A stretch of DNA of 39,277 nt from Candidatus Goldiibacteriota bacterium (GCA_018000835.1 JAGNJD010000019.1:1-39277), one strand, 5' to 3'; counted from the stretch's first letter, positions 17,797 to 26,144 are shown. A program made the numbers and translations. Notes: generated from the letters alone by a model not told the origin.

Positions 17797-18810
17797 GTGA
17801 GATTTATCAAACAGGGTAAATTAAATCCATATTACATTTTATTCGGGGATAACGACGTTTTTAAAGCAGAATTTATTGTCGAAGTAAAAAACTTGTTAAA
17901 AAACGAAATTAACGATACGACTACTTTTAATTTTGACGTAACGGACAGGGAAAATCCTGTCACCGTTGACGACGTAATTGAAAAAGCCGGCACCCCTTCC
18001 TTTTTTTCCCCGAGAAACCTTATCATAGTAAAAGAATTTCATAAATTTCTAAAAGATGAGACCGAGAAACTTTTTTTATTTTTAAAGAACATTCCGGAAT
18101 TTACGAACATCATTCTGATTTCATCAATTGACAGAAGCGAATTCAGGAAAAACGTAATGGACGGGGTAAAAAGTGAATGCGTTTTTAATTTTTCAAATAA
18201 AAACTCATCTGAGATAAAATTATGGATAAAAGAATACCTGAATTCCAATAAAAAAACGATTGACGAAGAAGTCCTTCAGTATGTAATTGACGAATCAAAT
18301 TCCGATACTTCACTAATAAAAAACGAAATTGACAAGATATTGTTATGGATAGGGGACAGGGACAGCATAAACAGGGAGGATTATAACACGTTAAGGGGAG
18401 GAGACAGAGAATACAACATATGGGCATTAACCGACGCCATCGGATTTAAAAACGAGAAAAAAACGTTTGCAATAATGGAGAAAATATTTGATGATTTTGA
18501 ACCGGAAGTTATTCTGGGGGCAGTTTTCCAGACGATAAAAAGAATATATATGGTAAGATATTACGTTTCAAAAAACAACGAAAAAAAAGCACTGGAAGCA
18601 GTAAATTACAATCCCAAGGCTCTTGCGGTCGTTAAAAAACAGGTAACAAATTTCATAAAGGTACCTTTTGTTGAAATGTTAAACGTCATTGTGGAAGCAG
18701 ACAGGAAAATAAAAAAATCCAGCCCTGCAGATGCAAAAATAGCATTGACCATCATGTTTGAAAAAATGTTTCTGCTCTTAAACGGCGAAGCCAATAAAAA
18801 CATTTTGTAA
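17797..18810 (+). CDS. holA: DNA polymerase III delta subunit
   Basis: Protein of 337 residues from a GTG start, close to the usual length of about 340. It opens with the delta-type PYYILFGDNDVFKAEFI segment and shows the family features KAGTPSFFSPRNLIIVKEF near 62-81 and, toward the C-terminus, AKIALTIMFEKMFLLL. HolA is the wrench of the clamp loader that opens the sliding clamp. Position after leuS-lptE matches the enterobacterial cluster. The P-loop is not intact, as is normal for delta. Confidence 0.88.
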   Translation: MRFIKQGKLNPYYILFGDNDVFKAEFIVEVKNLLKNEINDTTTFNFDVTDRENPVTVDDVIEKAGTPSFFSPRNLIIVKEFHKFLKDETEKLFLFLKNIPEFTNIILISSIDRSEFRKNVMDGVKSECVFNFSNKNSSEIKLWIKEYLNSNKKTIDEEVLQYVIDESNSDTSLIKNEIDKILLWIGDRDSINREDYNTLRGGDREYNIWALTDAIGFKNEKKTFAIMEKIFDDFEPEVILGAVFQTIKRIYMVRYYVSKNNEKKALEAVNYNPKALAVVKKQVTNFIKVPFVEMLNVIVEADRKIKKSSPADAKIALTIMFEKMFLLLNGEANKNIL

Positions 18811-18827
18811 TTTGTTTAAGGCGTTTT

Positions 18828-19024
18828 TATTGGAACAGCATTCATAAAATTTCTCAGTGAGATATTTTATGAATGCACACATTAAAAATGTTTTATCTAC
18901 TTTGCCAGGAGGGTTCCAAGGGAGCTGCGGAATATCACTGGTATTCCTCGTCCCCTGGTCAATCAACGAAGTTGATTGAATTTTTTGTGGGAGCATCGGG
19001 CTTTAGCCCGAGGGGTCCCACTCT
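18828..19024 (+). repeat. Modular structured repeat, copy A
   Basis: About 197 bases shared with 33956-34210 and 39153-39277. Pairing elements: outer helix TTGGAAC (18830-18836) with GTTCCAA (18913-18919); a long hairpin GCATTCATAAAAT (18838-18850) with its complement 18864-18876, extended by TCTC/GAGA; GGAATA/TATTCC around 18929-18947; TCAATCAAC/GTTGATTGA (18959-18979, loop GAA); and the terminal GTGGGA/TCCCAC helix enclosing TCGGGCT/AGCCCGA (18987-19021). Copy A lacks the CCCCAAACT hairpin found in B and C. It could be a structured RNA or a MITE/REP-like element. Confidence 0.85.
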
Positions 19025-19136
19025 GTCCATTGCTGTAGGGTAAATATAATGGAAGGATTGCTATGTTTTTTTGTAATGCGTGTCCTTTTCCTGCTTCCTA
19101 AAACTTATTGCAATGAATTTTAAAAAAATGCAATCA

Positions 19137-19163
19137 ATTCATTCATTCATTCATTCATTCATT
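19137..19163. repeat. ATTC tetranucleotide microsatellite
   Basis: Nearly seven uninterrupted copies of ATTC (27 bases) lie about 120 bases upstream of the radical SAM promoter. Such tracts can change length by slippage. It is intergenic, so any effect would be on expression. Confidence 0.9.
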
Positions 19164-19260
19164 GTAATTAATACCACCTGATTAAAAATTTTACAAAGTT
19201 CATAATTTAAAAGAACTTACATGAAATCCGTTTTTTTATAAGGCAGGATATTTTGGAATA

Positions 19261-19288
19261 TTGTAAAATTACGTTCATTTGATATAAT
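19261..19288 (+). promoter_or_regulatory. Promoter of the radical SAM gene
   Basis: TTGTAA (19261-19266) and a perfect TATAAT (19283-19288) are 16 bases apart and lie 46 bases before the start codon. Confidence 0.65.
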
Positions 19289-19334
19289 GTTTAACGGAAA
19301 CAATTTAAAAATCTGTGTGCGAGGATAAAAGTAA

Positions 19335-20696
19335 ATGAAAATTGTTTTTGTAATACCGGCTGCAGACATCAGACGAACGTTGCTTTACAGAATGGGTAAT
19401 AATTTTTATGGGCGTAAAAATCCCATAGTCGGACCATTAATATTGGCAAGCATTTTAAAAAAAGCAGGTCATACGGTTGAAGTTTATGAAGAATTATACG
19501 AAGATGTAAATTATTCAAAAATTTCCGATTGCGACGTGCTGGGAATATATACCATGACTTCCAACGTCCGCAGAGCATACGAAATGGCCGATTATTTCAG
19601 GAAAGAAAAAGAAAAAAGAGTCGTTATCGGTGGAATGCATGCATCTGTTATGCCGGAAGAAGCATCGCAACATGCAGACCAGGTTGTAGTAGGAGAGGCA
19701 GAAAATGTCATAGTAGACGTTATGGAAGGAAGAATCAAAGAAAAGATAGTATATGCCCGTCCGGTTAAGGACCTGGATACCATTCCGTTTCCGGATTATT
19801 CTTTATTAAAGACGCCGTGTAACGAAGCAAATGTTTTGACTACGAGGGGATGTTTGTTTAAATGTAACTTTTGCAGCACGTCAAGGATGTTTGACCCATT
19901 TAGGGCAAGAAGTCCAGAAAACGTCATTGAGGAGTTAAAAACGTATAAAAAGATGGGATTTAAATACATGAATTTTCAGGATGATAATTTTACGGCGGAT
20001 AAAGATAGAGCCAAAGCAATTCTTAGAAAAATGATAGAGAATAATCTTGCGTTTAGGGACACTTTTTTCTTTGGCAGGACTGACATTGCAAATGACCCCG
20101 AACTGCTGCAATTGTTGAGAGATGCAAATTTACGATGCGTTCTTGTCGGCATAGAATCACTGAATCAGGAATCCCTGAATTATATTAATAAAAAACAGGT
20201 AGTGGACGACATAAAAAGAGCAGGTGAAATGTTATATAAATATAAAATCAAACTTCTTGCAAGCCTTGTACTTGGACTTGATTATGACGGAAAAGAGGAA
20301 ATAAGGAAATCCGTTGAATTTTGTAAAAGCATAAATGCATATCAGTTACAGCCGGCAATTTTAACTCCTTATCCAAAAACGCCGATATACAAACAGTTTG
20401 AAGAAGAAAATAGAATCATAGTAAAGGATTGGCAATATTACGACATGATGACCGTCGTTTTTAAACCAAAAAAACTTACCCCATGGGAATTGCAGAAAGA
20501 ATTTTTCAATGCAGTAAAAAAGTTTTATTCTTTCCCGTCAATATTCAAAATATTCAGGATATTCGGTTTTAAGGCAGGCCTGAACAGAATCGGACTATGG
20601 TTCGTTACCAAATTTGGGATATTGTATAACGAAATAAAGGCAAACATTAATGATGGCAATGTATATAATTTTTTAAAAAATTACAAAGATTCATAA
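19335..20696 (+). CDS. B12-binding-domain radical SAM protein
   Basis: Protein of 453 residues. The N-terminal half (about 1-150) is a Rossmann-like cobalamin-binding-type domain (GPLILASILKKAGHTVEVYEE, VVIGGMHASVMPEE). The radical SAM domain follows, with the cluster motif CxxxCxxC at Cys173, Cys177 and Cys180 (GCLFKCNFC). The C-terminal 80 residues are helical. This is the architecture of the BchE/Mg-protoporphyrin cyclase and methyltransferase-like class; the substrate cannot be inferred. It has its own promoter and no co-directional biosynthetic neighbour, so it seems a stand-alone gene. A GAGGA ribosome site precedes the ATG. Confidence 0.9.
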   Translation: MKIVFVIPAADIRRTLLYRMGNNFYGRKNPIVGPLILASILKKAGHTVEVYEELYEDVNYSKISDCDVLGIYTMTSNVRRAYEMADYFRKEKEKRVVIGGMHASVMPEEASQHADQVVVGEAENVIVDVMEGRIKEKIVYARPVKDLDTIPFPDYSLLKTPCNEANVLTTRGCLFKCNFCSTSRMFDPFRARSPENVIEELKTYKKMGFKYMNFQDDNFTADKDRAKAILRKMIENNLAFRDTFFFGRTDIANDPELLQLLRDANLRCVLVGIESLNQESLNYINKKQVVDDIKRAGEMLYKYKIKLLASLVLGLDYDGKEEIRKSVEFCKSINAYQLQPAILTPYPKTPIYKQFEEENRIIVKDWQYYDMMTVVFKPKKLTPWELQKEFFNAVKKFYSFPSIFKIFRIFGFKAGLNRIGLWFVTKFGILYNEIKANINDGNVYNFLKNYKDS

Positions 20697-20765
20697 CATC
20701 ATAACCACAGAGTGCCTATAACAATATTTTACGAAATCTGACTTATGAAAGGGAGGTATTCTTTT

Positions 20766-20954
20766 ATGGAAAAAGAAGAGATAACGGAAAAAGAAAAACA
20801 AATGGCAGAAAAATGCGTTTCGTGTTCAATTTGTTCACAGGCAAGGAAAAATCAGAAGGGGTTTTCTTACGGTGCCGTAAAAATACTCAGAACGGTTTGT
20901 CCATACTGCAAGGCATATGAGAAGGTATATGGGAAAAAAGCATACGAACCATGA
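20766..20954 (+). CDS. Small cysteine-rich protein, unknown
   Basis: A 62-residue protein starting at 20766, chosen because GGGAGG lies about nine bases upstream; the in-frame ATG at 20745 precedes this site. The N-terminus is a Lys/Glu-rich helix. Five Cys at 17, 20, 23, 45 and 48 (CVSCSIC and CPYC) suggest binding of a metal, perhaps zinc. I know no family. It could be a small zinc-ribbon regulator or partner of the upstream radical SAM protein. Confidence 0.55.
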   Translation: MEKEEITEKEKQMAEKCVSCSICSQARKNQKGFSYGAVKILRTVCPYCKAYEKVYGKKAYEP

Positions 20955-21128
20955 TGTCGGGTTCTGAATCAGACGGATAATGTAATTTACGGTCAAAATG
21001 GCCGTACTGGATAACTTTTGAATTGCAGTGAAAAATGCCAAATTTTGATTTGCCTAAAATTAATTTTATGAAAATATAAATTAATTTTTTTAATTCATGA
21101 GAAAAAGGGAAATCCTGTTTTTAATTTA

Positions 21129-21157
21129 TTGCACCCGATATGATATTATTATATAAT
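21129..21157 (+). promoter_or_regulatory. Promoter of the ECF sigma operon
   Basis: TTGCAC (21129-21134) and TATAAT (21152-21157) are 17 bases apart, 55 bases before the sigma-factor start. It looks like a housekeeping promoter rather than an ECF autoregulated one. Confidence 0.65.
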
Positions 21158-21212
21158 TTTTAAGTGAGGAACAAAAATCATAAAATGGTGTCATAAAAAA
21201 GGAGAAACATAA

Positions 21213-21803
21213 TTGGACGATGAAAAGCAGTTAATACACCTGTCAAAAAATGGCGACAGGAAATCTTTTGACATGCTCGTTAAAAAATATGCGTCCCAGA
21301 TTTTTAATCTTGCGTATCGCTTATCTGGTAACAGAGACACGGCTCAGGACATAGCACAGGAATCTTTTATAAATGCTTATATCGGAATCAAAAATTTTGA
21401 GGAAAGAAGTTCTTTCCTGAGCTGGTTATACAGGATAACGATTAATTGCTGGAAAAACAAAGTGAGATATGAAAAAAGAAGATTTTTTTCCAGGCACGTT
21501 TCAATAGATGAAATGATAGAAACGGAAGATACGCCAATAAAACGGGACGTTATTTCAAAGGAAGAAGACGTCGTAAATAAGGTTGAAACAAAAATCCGTT
21601 CAGAAGAAGTACAAAAAATACTTGATACGCTGGATTACGAATCAAAAACCATAATAATTTTAAGAGATATTTTTGAAAAGGAATACGAAGAAATTTCTGA
21701 CATTATGAAAATACCGCTTGGAACCGTAAAGTCGAGATTGTCAAGGGCAAGACAGGAATTAAGGCAAAAAATTTCTTTTTTAATTGATGGTGAAAAAAAA
21801 TGA
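21213..21803 (+). CDS. ECF (RpoE-type) RNA polymerase sigma factor
   Basis: Protein of 196 residues from a TTG start with AAAGGAG upstream. Sigma region 2 spans about 20-92 (RDTAQDIAQESFINAY at 41-56 and FLSWLYRITIN at 68-78) and region 4 about 134-190 (EEISDIMKIPLGTVKSRLSRAR). Regions 1 and 3 are absent, as in ECF factors. The stop overlaps the start of a zinc-type anti-sigma gene by four bases (ATGA), so the pair is translationally coupled. It should respond to an envelope or redox signal sensed by that partner. Confidence 0.93.
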   Translation: MDDEKQLIHLSKNGDRKSFDMLVKKYASQIFNLAYRLSGNRDTAQDIAQESFINAYIGIKNFEERSSFLSWLYRITINCWKNKVRYEKRRFFSRHVSIDEMIETEDTPIKRDVISKEEDVVNKVETKIRSEEVQKILDTLDYESKTIIILRDIFEKEYEEISDIMKIPLGTVKSRLSRARQELRQKISFLIDGEKK

Positions 21804-22777
21804 AAAAGGAATGCAAAAAAGCAAGGGAATTTATAACTCTATTAATAGACAATAAAATAAGCGAAAATGATATGTTATGGCTTGATAAACACTTTTCTTC
21901 ATGCGTTGACTGTGAAAAAGAATTTAAAGAAGTTAAAAAAACGGTAAATTCTTTAAAAATTTTGAAAAATCAAAATGTCCCGTCAGATTTTTATTTCAAA
22001 TTAAATAAAGCAATTGATGAAATTGAAGCAGAAAGAAAAAATAAAGTTTTTTTTCCTAATGTTCAGGTTGCTTTCAGGACGGGTCTGATTTTTGCCGTAG
22101 TTATTCTGGGCGTAGTTGTTACCATGAGCGTTGTAAAAAACAATCAAAAATTCGTTTCTTATGGCACAGAAAAGGAAAAAACAACGGAATTCGCCGAAGT
22201 TCACCAGGTGGATAATGTATCAATGAATAAAGATAAAATTCAGATTGATGATGAACCCTTGAATTCCGCCGTTGTTAAAAAAACATTGACGATACCTTCT
22301 TCCGAATATGCAAAAATTAAATATGAAACAGCATCGATGCCTTTTAATCTCATATCAAGCGGCGGTTCGTATCATAAAGATATGACGACAAATAACCGGA
22401 TTTATATGCAACCCATACCTGCAAAAAATTATTACGATTTAAATCAGAAACAAATACAGGACGAATTTGATTATAGAGTATATGGCTTTGTAGTTGATAA
22501 CAAGGGGATGTGGGAAAAAATCAGGGGGGAATACAATATAGAAGAATTCCCTGAAATTGATTTCCAGTCAGAAATGATGATTCTGGTAATCGCCAGGGAT
22601 AATTTTTCTCTGAAAATAGTTAAAGCATTTAAAGAAGTCAACGAAATAATCGTATTATACAGGATTGACAAATTAAACGATGAAAAATTTGTAAATGTTT
22701 CCGGGAATTCAAAAAATTATGACTTTAAAGTAATTAATAAGACGCAATTACCCGTTGTTTTTAAAAGAGCTGAATAA
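21800..22777 (+). CDS. Zinc-type (ZAS) transmembrane anti-sigma factor
   Basis: Protein of 325 residues. The cytoplasmic N-terminus carries the zinc-binding anti-sigma motif H31-x3-C35-x2-C38 (HFSSCVDC). One membrane helix (about 93-112) follows, then a periplasmic region of more than 200 residues. Its last 90 residues (WEKIRGEYNIEEFPEIDFQ and LPVVFKRAE) resemble the PrcB C-terminal fold, though I hold this loosely. It should bind and inhibit the upstream sigma factor and release it on signal. The large extracytoplasmic part is longer than in simple ZAS proteins and may be the sensor. Confidence 0.82.
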   Translation: MKKECKKAREFITLLIDNKISENDMLWLDKHFSSCVDCEKEFKEVKKTVNSLKILKNQNVPSDFYFKLNKAIDEIEAERKNKVFFPNVQVAFRTGLIFAVVILGVVVTMSVVKNNQKFVSYGTEKEKTTEFAEVHQVDNVSMNKDKIQIDDEPLNSAVVKKTLTIPSSEYAKIKYETASMPFNLISSGGSYHKDMTTNNRIYMQPIPAKNYYDLNQKQIQDEFDYRVYGFVVDNKGMWEKIRGEYNIEEFPEIDFQSEMMILVIARDNFSLKIVKAFKEVNEIIVLYRIDKLNDEKFVNVSGNSKNYDFKVINKTQLPVVFKRAE

Positions 22778-22781
22778 ACTG

Positions 22782-23423
22782 ATGAATGATATTTTTAGTA
22801 ACATAAAAAATGAAGCAAAAAAATATTTATCATCGTCAAAAAATTCGCATAATTGGGACCATACGGAAAGAGTTTTAAAACTTGCTTTGCATATTGCTAA
22901 AAAAGAAAAAGCGGACGTTTTTATCGTTAAAATGGCTACGCTTTTGCATGACATTGGACGTCTCGCGGAAGATGATTCAAACGGAGAAATAAATCATGCC
23001 ATATATGGCGCTGAATTAGCGGAAAAAATTCTAAAAAAACATAAAATTGAAAAGAATGAAATTAAAAAAATAGTGCATTGCATTAAAGCACATCGTTTCC
23101 GTGGCAAAACAAAACCAGAAACAAAAGAAGCAAAATGTTTGTTTGATGCAGACAAACTTGATTCAATTGGCGCCGTTGGAATAGGAAGAGCATTTTTATT
23201 TGCGGGGGAAATCGGCGCCATATTGCATAATAAAAACTTAAACGTAAAAAAGACAAAGCCGTATACAAGCGAAGATACCGCATACAGAGAATACATGGTT
23301 AAATTAAGATACGTAAAATCCGGAATGTTAACAAAAGAAGGAAAGCGGATTGCAAGCGGCAGGGATGCCTTTATGAAAAAATTTTTTTTAAGATTTTGTA
23401 AAGAAGTTAAAGGTAAAGCTTAA
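22782..23423 (+). CDS. HD-domain hydrolase (YedJ-like)
   Basis: Starting at the ATG 22782 gives 213 residues; a TTG at 22755 inside the previous gene is an alternative. Metal-binding HD residues are visible: NWDHTERV near 20-27, LLHDIGRL near 50-57, CIKAHRF near 89-95 and the family signature DADKLDSIGAVGIGRAF near 112-128. This matches the YedJ subgroup of metal-dependent phosphohydrolases, probably acting on nucleotides; the substrate is unknown. It starts 4 bases after the anti-sigma stop, so it belongs to the sigma operon. Confidence 0.88.
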   Translation: MNDIFSNIKNEAKKYLSSSKNSHNWDHTERVLKLALHIAKKEKADVFIVKMATLLHDIGRLAEDDSNGEINHAIYGAELAEKILKKHKIEKNEIKKIVHCIKAHRFRGKTKPETKEAKCLFDADKLDSIGAVGIGRAFLFAGEIGAILHNKNLNVKKTKPYTSEDTAYREYMVKLRYVKSGMLTKEGKRIASGRDAFMKKFFLRFCKEVKGKA

Positions 23424-23450
23424 CAGGTTGCCAAAAAATTAAAAAACATA

Positions 23451-23479
23451 TTTACAATACGACTTTTTTAATATATAAT
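23451..23479 (+). promoter_or_regulatory. Promoter of the response-regulator pair
   Basis: TTTACA (23451-23456) and a perfect TATAAT (23474-23479) are 17 bases apart, 100 bases before the response-regulator start. Confidence 0.65.
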
Positions 23480-23578
23480 ATGCCGTAATAAAATATTGAT
23501 AAAGGGAAAATTTCTAATAATAAAGAAAAATTTTATGTTATGAACGAATGATAAAATCGCATTAAAGGAAGGTAAATT

Positions 23579-24025
23579 ATGGAAAACGAAAAATCAAAAA
23601 ATGTGTTGCTGATTGAGGATAACAAAGCAGACGTCCGGCTAATAACTGAAGCTCTTACAAGTTTTAATACCAGAAAAAACGTATATAATGTAAGTAACGG
23701 CATTGAAGCTATGCATTTTCTCAGGCAACAAGAGGAATATAAAAATTTTCCCAGACCCGACATTATTATTCTGGATTTGAATTTGCCTGGTAAGAATGGT
23801 TTCGAAATATTGAAAGAAATAAAGGAAGATGAAAGAACGAAAAAGATACCCGTCGTCGTTTTATCCGTATCCAACTCATCCGATGACATTGATAAATCGT
23901 ATCTGTTGCAGGCAAATTGTTACATAACAAAATCCATGAATCTGGATGATTTTATAAAAGACGTAAAAAAGATAGACGATTTCTGGCTTAATTCTGTGCG
24001 ACTGCCAGGAGAATTTTTTAACTAA
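23579..24025 (+). CDS. Stand-alone response regulator (Rcp1-like receiver)
   Basis: Protein of 148 residues made of one receiver domain. The acidic pair is E13-D14 (LLIEDN), the phosphoacceptor Asp66 (ILDLNLPGKNG) and the conserved Lys118 (ITKS). The insertion after helix 2 (QQEEYKNFPRP) and the spacing match Rcp1-type regulators, which are partners of phytochrome-like or hybrid kinases. No output domain is present, so it acts through protein contacts or phosphotransfer. The REC-kinase gene follows 31 bases downstream. AAGGAAGG precedes the ATG. Confidence 0.92.
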   Translation: MENEKSKNVLLIEDNKADVRLITEALTSFNTRKNVYNVSNGIEAMHFLRQQEEYKNFPRPDIIILDLNLPGKNGFEILKEIKEDERTKKIPVVVLSVSNSSDDIDKSYLLQANCYITKSMNLDDFIKDVKKIDDFWLNSVRLPGEFFN

Positions 24026-24056
24026 TTATTGTAAAAATTTTTTGGGGCGGGGCAAA

Positions 24057-25148
24057 ATGGAAAAAAAACATATTAAGGTTTTGTTGATAGAAGATAATCC
24101 AGGCGACGTTAGATTGATATGGGAGATTTTATCCGAAGTAAGAGATTCGCCTTTTTATCTAAACGTTGCAGATACCTTGTTAAAAGGTTTGCAAGAAATA
24201 GAAAAATCCAAACCGGACGTTATTTTGCTTGATTTAACATTGCCGGATTCAAACGGAATATATACGTTAAACAGGGTTCGTGATAAAGTAAAAGACATCC
24301 CCATAGTCGTTATTACCGGCTATGATGATGAAATAATTGCCATTCAGTCCTTAAAGGAGGGTGCACAGGATTATCTTGTAAAAGGTAGAACCGATGCCGA
24401 TTTACTGAAACGTGCATTATTATATGCCATGGAAAGGAATAGATTATTGCTTGAAATAGACAAAAAGGATAAAATAAGGAAAGATTTTATTACTATGGTT
24501 TTGCATGAAATTATAATACCAACAAGCATAATAAAAACGGCTATGTGGATGTGTGATAAAAAGGAGATAATTGCCAAAGAAGATGCAAAAAAAATCATGG
24601 ACATTGTTTTAGGCAACACTTCAAAGATATTTAATTTTTTGGACGACTTGATAAACGTGGCAGAACTTGAATCAGGTACATTTTTGATAGCAAAAAAACA
24701 AACGGATTTAAATGATTTGTTAAAAAAAACCATAAAAGACATTTATCCGTTTGCACAGGAAAAATCAATACAAATAATCAACGAAACTGAAGAACAAAAA
24801 ATTGAGGCAGAAATAGATCCGGTTAGAATTTCGCAGGTAATTACGGCATTATTATTAAATGCAATAAAATATTCGGAAGAAAAAAAAGAAATAAAGGCCG
24901 GAATAAAAAACGAAAAAAACAATTTTGTTTTATATATAAAAGATGAAGGCACTGGAATTTCCAGGAAAGACGTTGACGAGGTTTTTAATAAATTTTTTTC
25001 TTCTTCAGAAGAAAATGAAAGAAGCCCCAAAATAGGACTTGGCCTCCTTATTGCAAAAAAAATTGTTTCTGCTCATAATGGAAAAATATCCGTCGAATCT
25101 GACGGCATAAAAAAAGGTTCTATATTCAAAATATTCCTTCCTAAATAA
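24057..25148 (+). CDS. Histidine kinase with N-terminal receiver domain
   Basis: Protein of 363 residues from the ATG at 24057; a TTG at 24042 would add five residues. Receiver domain 1-125 has E12-D13, phosphoacceptor Asp59 (LLDLTLPDSNG) and Lys109. The HisKA dimerisation helix carries His150 in VLHEIIIPTSII, a diverged H-box (usual form HELRTPL). The HATPase domain has N-box LLLNAIKYSEE, G1 DEGTGIS and G2 GLGLLIAKKIV. There is no membrane or other sensor domain, so the receiver is the only visible input. It probably works in a phosphorelay with the upstream regulator. Confidence 0.9.
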   Translation: MEKKHIKVLLIEDNPGDVRLIWEILSEVRDSPFYLNVADTLLKGLQEIEKSKPDVILLDLTLPDSNGIYTLNRVRDKVKDIPIVVITGYDDEIIAIQSLKEGAQDYLVKGRTDADLLKRALLYAMERNRLLLEIDKKDKIRKDFITMVLHEIIIPTSIIKTAMWMCDKKEIIAKEDAKKIMDIVLGNTSKIFNFLDDLINVAELESGTFLIAKKQTDLNDLLKKTIKDIYPFAQEKSIQIINETEEQKIEAEIDPVRISQVITALLLNAIKYSEEKKEIKAGIKNEKNNFVLYIKDEGTGISRKDVDEVFNKFFSSSEENERSPKIGLGLLIAKKIVSAHNGKISVESDGIKKGSIFKIFLPK

Positions 25149-25220
25149 TGCGGTAATAATGCGACGTTCCTGAAGCGAGAGATCAATAAAGATAAAAGTA
25201 TTTTGGAAGGAATATGTTAT

Positions 25221-25250
25221 GCTGTTTTTTATCCCCGGGTAACAGCCGCA
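25221..25250 (+). terminator. Possible weak terminator after the kinase gene
   Basis: GCTGTT (25221-25226) and AACAGC (25241-25246) form a 6-bp stem with a 14-base loop, followed by CGCATTTTATTT. The stem is short, so this is tentative. Confidence 0.3.
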
Positions 25251-25319
25251 TTTTATTTATAATTGTATTTTTTTTATTTTGGTTAAAATAAACAATATGT
25301 CATTCTGAAAGGAGGTATA

Positions 25320-26144
25320 ATGGAATTAACCAAAAATGATTTTATAAAGGCAATAAAAACGTCCGGACTTTCAGGAAAATGCGTGTGCGTTCATTCTTCC
25401 ATACAATCTTTTATGACAGACATAAAAGGAGGAATTAATACGATTATTCAGTCGTTTATTGAGAGTGGATGCACATTACTGGTGCCTACGTTTTCTTTTC
25501 ATGCTTTTACCGTAAAACCGCCTGAAAATATGAGGCCCGAACGTAACGGCATTGACTATAAAAAGATTGAATTTTTAAATTTTGAAAATAAAAATTTTTT
25601 TACGAAAGCATGCAATGAAATTGACAGGGATAAAATGGGTTTATTACCCTGTGAGGTTTTAAAAAACAACAAAAGGGAAAGAGGCGAACATCCTCTTTGT
25701 TCTTTTTCTGCATTGGGTCCTTTTGCAAAAGATCTGATAAAAGGGCAGAAATACATGGACGTTTTTGCCCCCTTACGTGAACTTGCCCTTTTTGAAGGAT
25801 ACGTCGTTTTAATGGGCGTTGACCTTAACAGAATGACACTTTTACATCTTGCAGAACAAATGGCAGGCAGAAGAATGTTTTTGCGATGGGCAAATGACAG
25901 CAGCGGAAATCCTGTTTATGCGGAAGCAGGAGGCTGTTCGGAAGGATTTGTTAACATGACACCATATCTTTCTGTTTTTGAAAAACAGATTTTTGTAGGA
26001 AAAAGTAAATGGAGAATATACAGCGTTCCAAAGGTTCTAAAACAGGCGGCAAAAGTCATAACGTCAATGCCGGAGATAACAAGATGTGCAGATAATGAAT
26101 GCGTAAGATGTGAAGATGCAATAAAAGGCGGACCAAAGATATAG
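25320..26144 (+). CDS. AAC(3)-family N-acetyltransferase-like protein
   Basis: Protein of 274 residues, usual for the antibiotic N-acetyltransferase (AAC(3)) fold. Recognisable: VHSSIQSF near 22-29, GGINTIIQSFIESGCTLLVPTFSF near 39-62, the HPLCSFSALGPFAKDL segment near 123-138 and VVLMGVDLNRMTLLHLAEQ near 162-180. AAC(3) enzymes acetylate aminoglycosides with acetyl-CoA, but many chromosomal members act on other amines. Four Cys near the C-terminus (CADNECVRC and upstream) are unusual. A consensus AAAGGAGG site precedes the ATG. With no resistance or biosynthesis neighbours the substrate is open. Confidence 0.82.
   Translation: MELTKNDFIKAIKTSGLSGKCVCVHSSIQSFMTDIKGGINTIIQSFIESGCTLLVPTFSFHAFTVKPPENMRPERNGIDYKKIEFLNFENKNFFTKACNEIDRDKMGLLPCEVLKNNKRERGEHPLCSFSALGPFAKDLIKGQKYMDVFAPLRELALFEGYVVLMGVDLNRMTLLHLAEQMAGRRMFLRWANDSSGNPVYAEAGGCSEGFVNMTPYLSVFEKQIFVGKSKWRIYSVPKVLKQAAKVITSMPEITRCADNECVRCEDAIKGGPKI

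Larger units (their letters stand above)
18811..19334. other. Gene-free region: structured repeat copy A, microsatellite, promoter
   Basis: This 524-base gap has no credible gene. It contains structured repeat copy A (18828-19024), an ATTC microsatellite (19137-19163) and a good promoter for the radical SAM gene (19261-19288). A weak AAGTTC/GAACTT inverted repeat near 19196-19218 is followed by a T run at about 19230, possibly a weak terminator. Small minus-strand ORFs here are translations of the repeat. Confidence 0.7.

Noticed and set aside
18778..18996. 72-residue minus-strand frame over repeat copy A, partly readable in copies B and C
   Set aside because: The peptide (for example KTFLMCAFIKYL) is just the reverse strand of the repeat; copy C is interrupted by a stop at the CCCCAAACT hairpin, and there is no ribosome site.
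19137..19163. CRISPR-like repeat
   Set aside because: The ATTC tract is a pure tetranucleotide microsatellite with no spacers; no CRISPR array or cas gene is present in the window.
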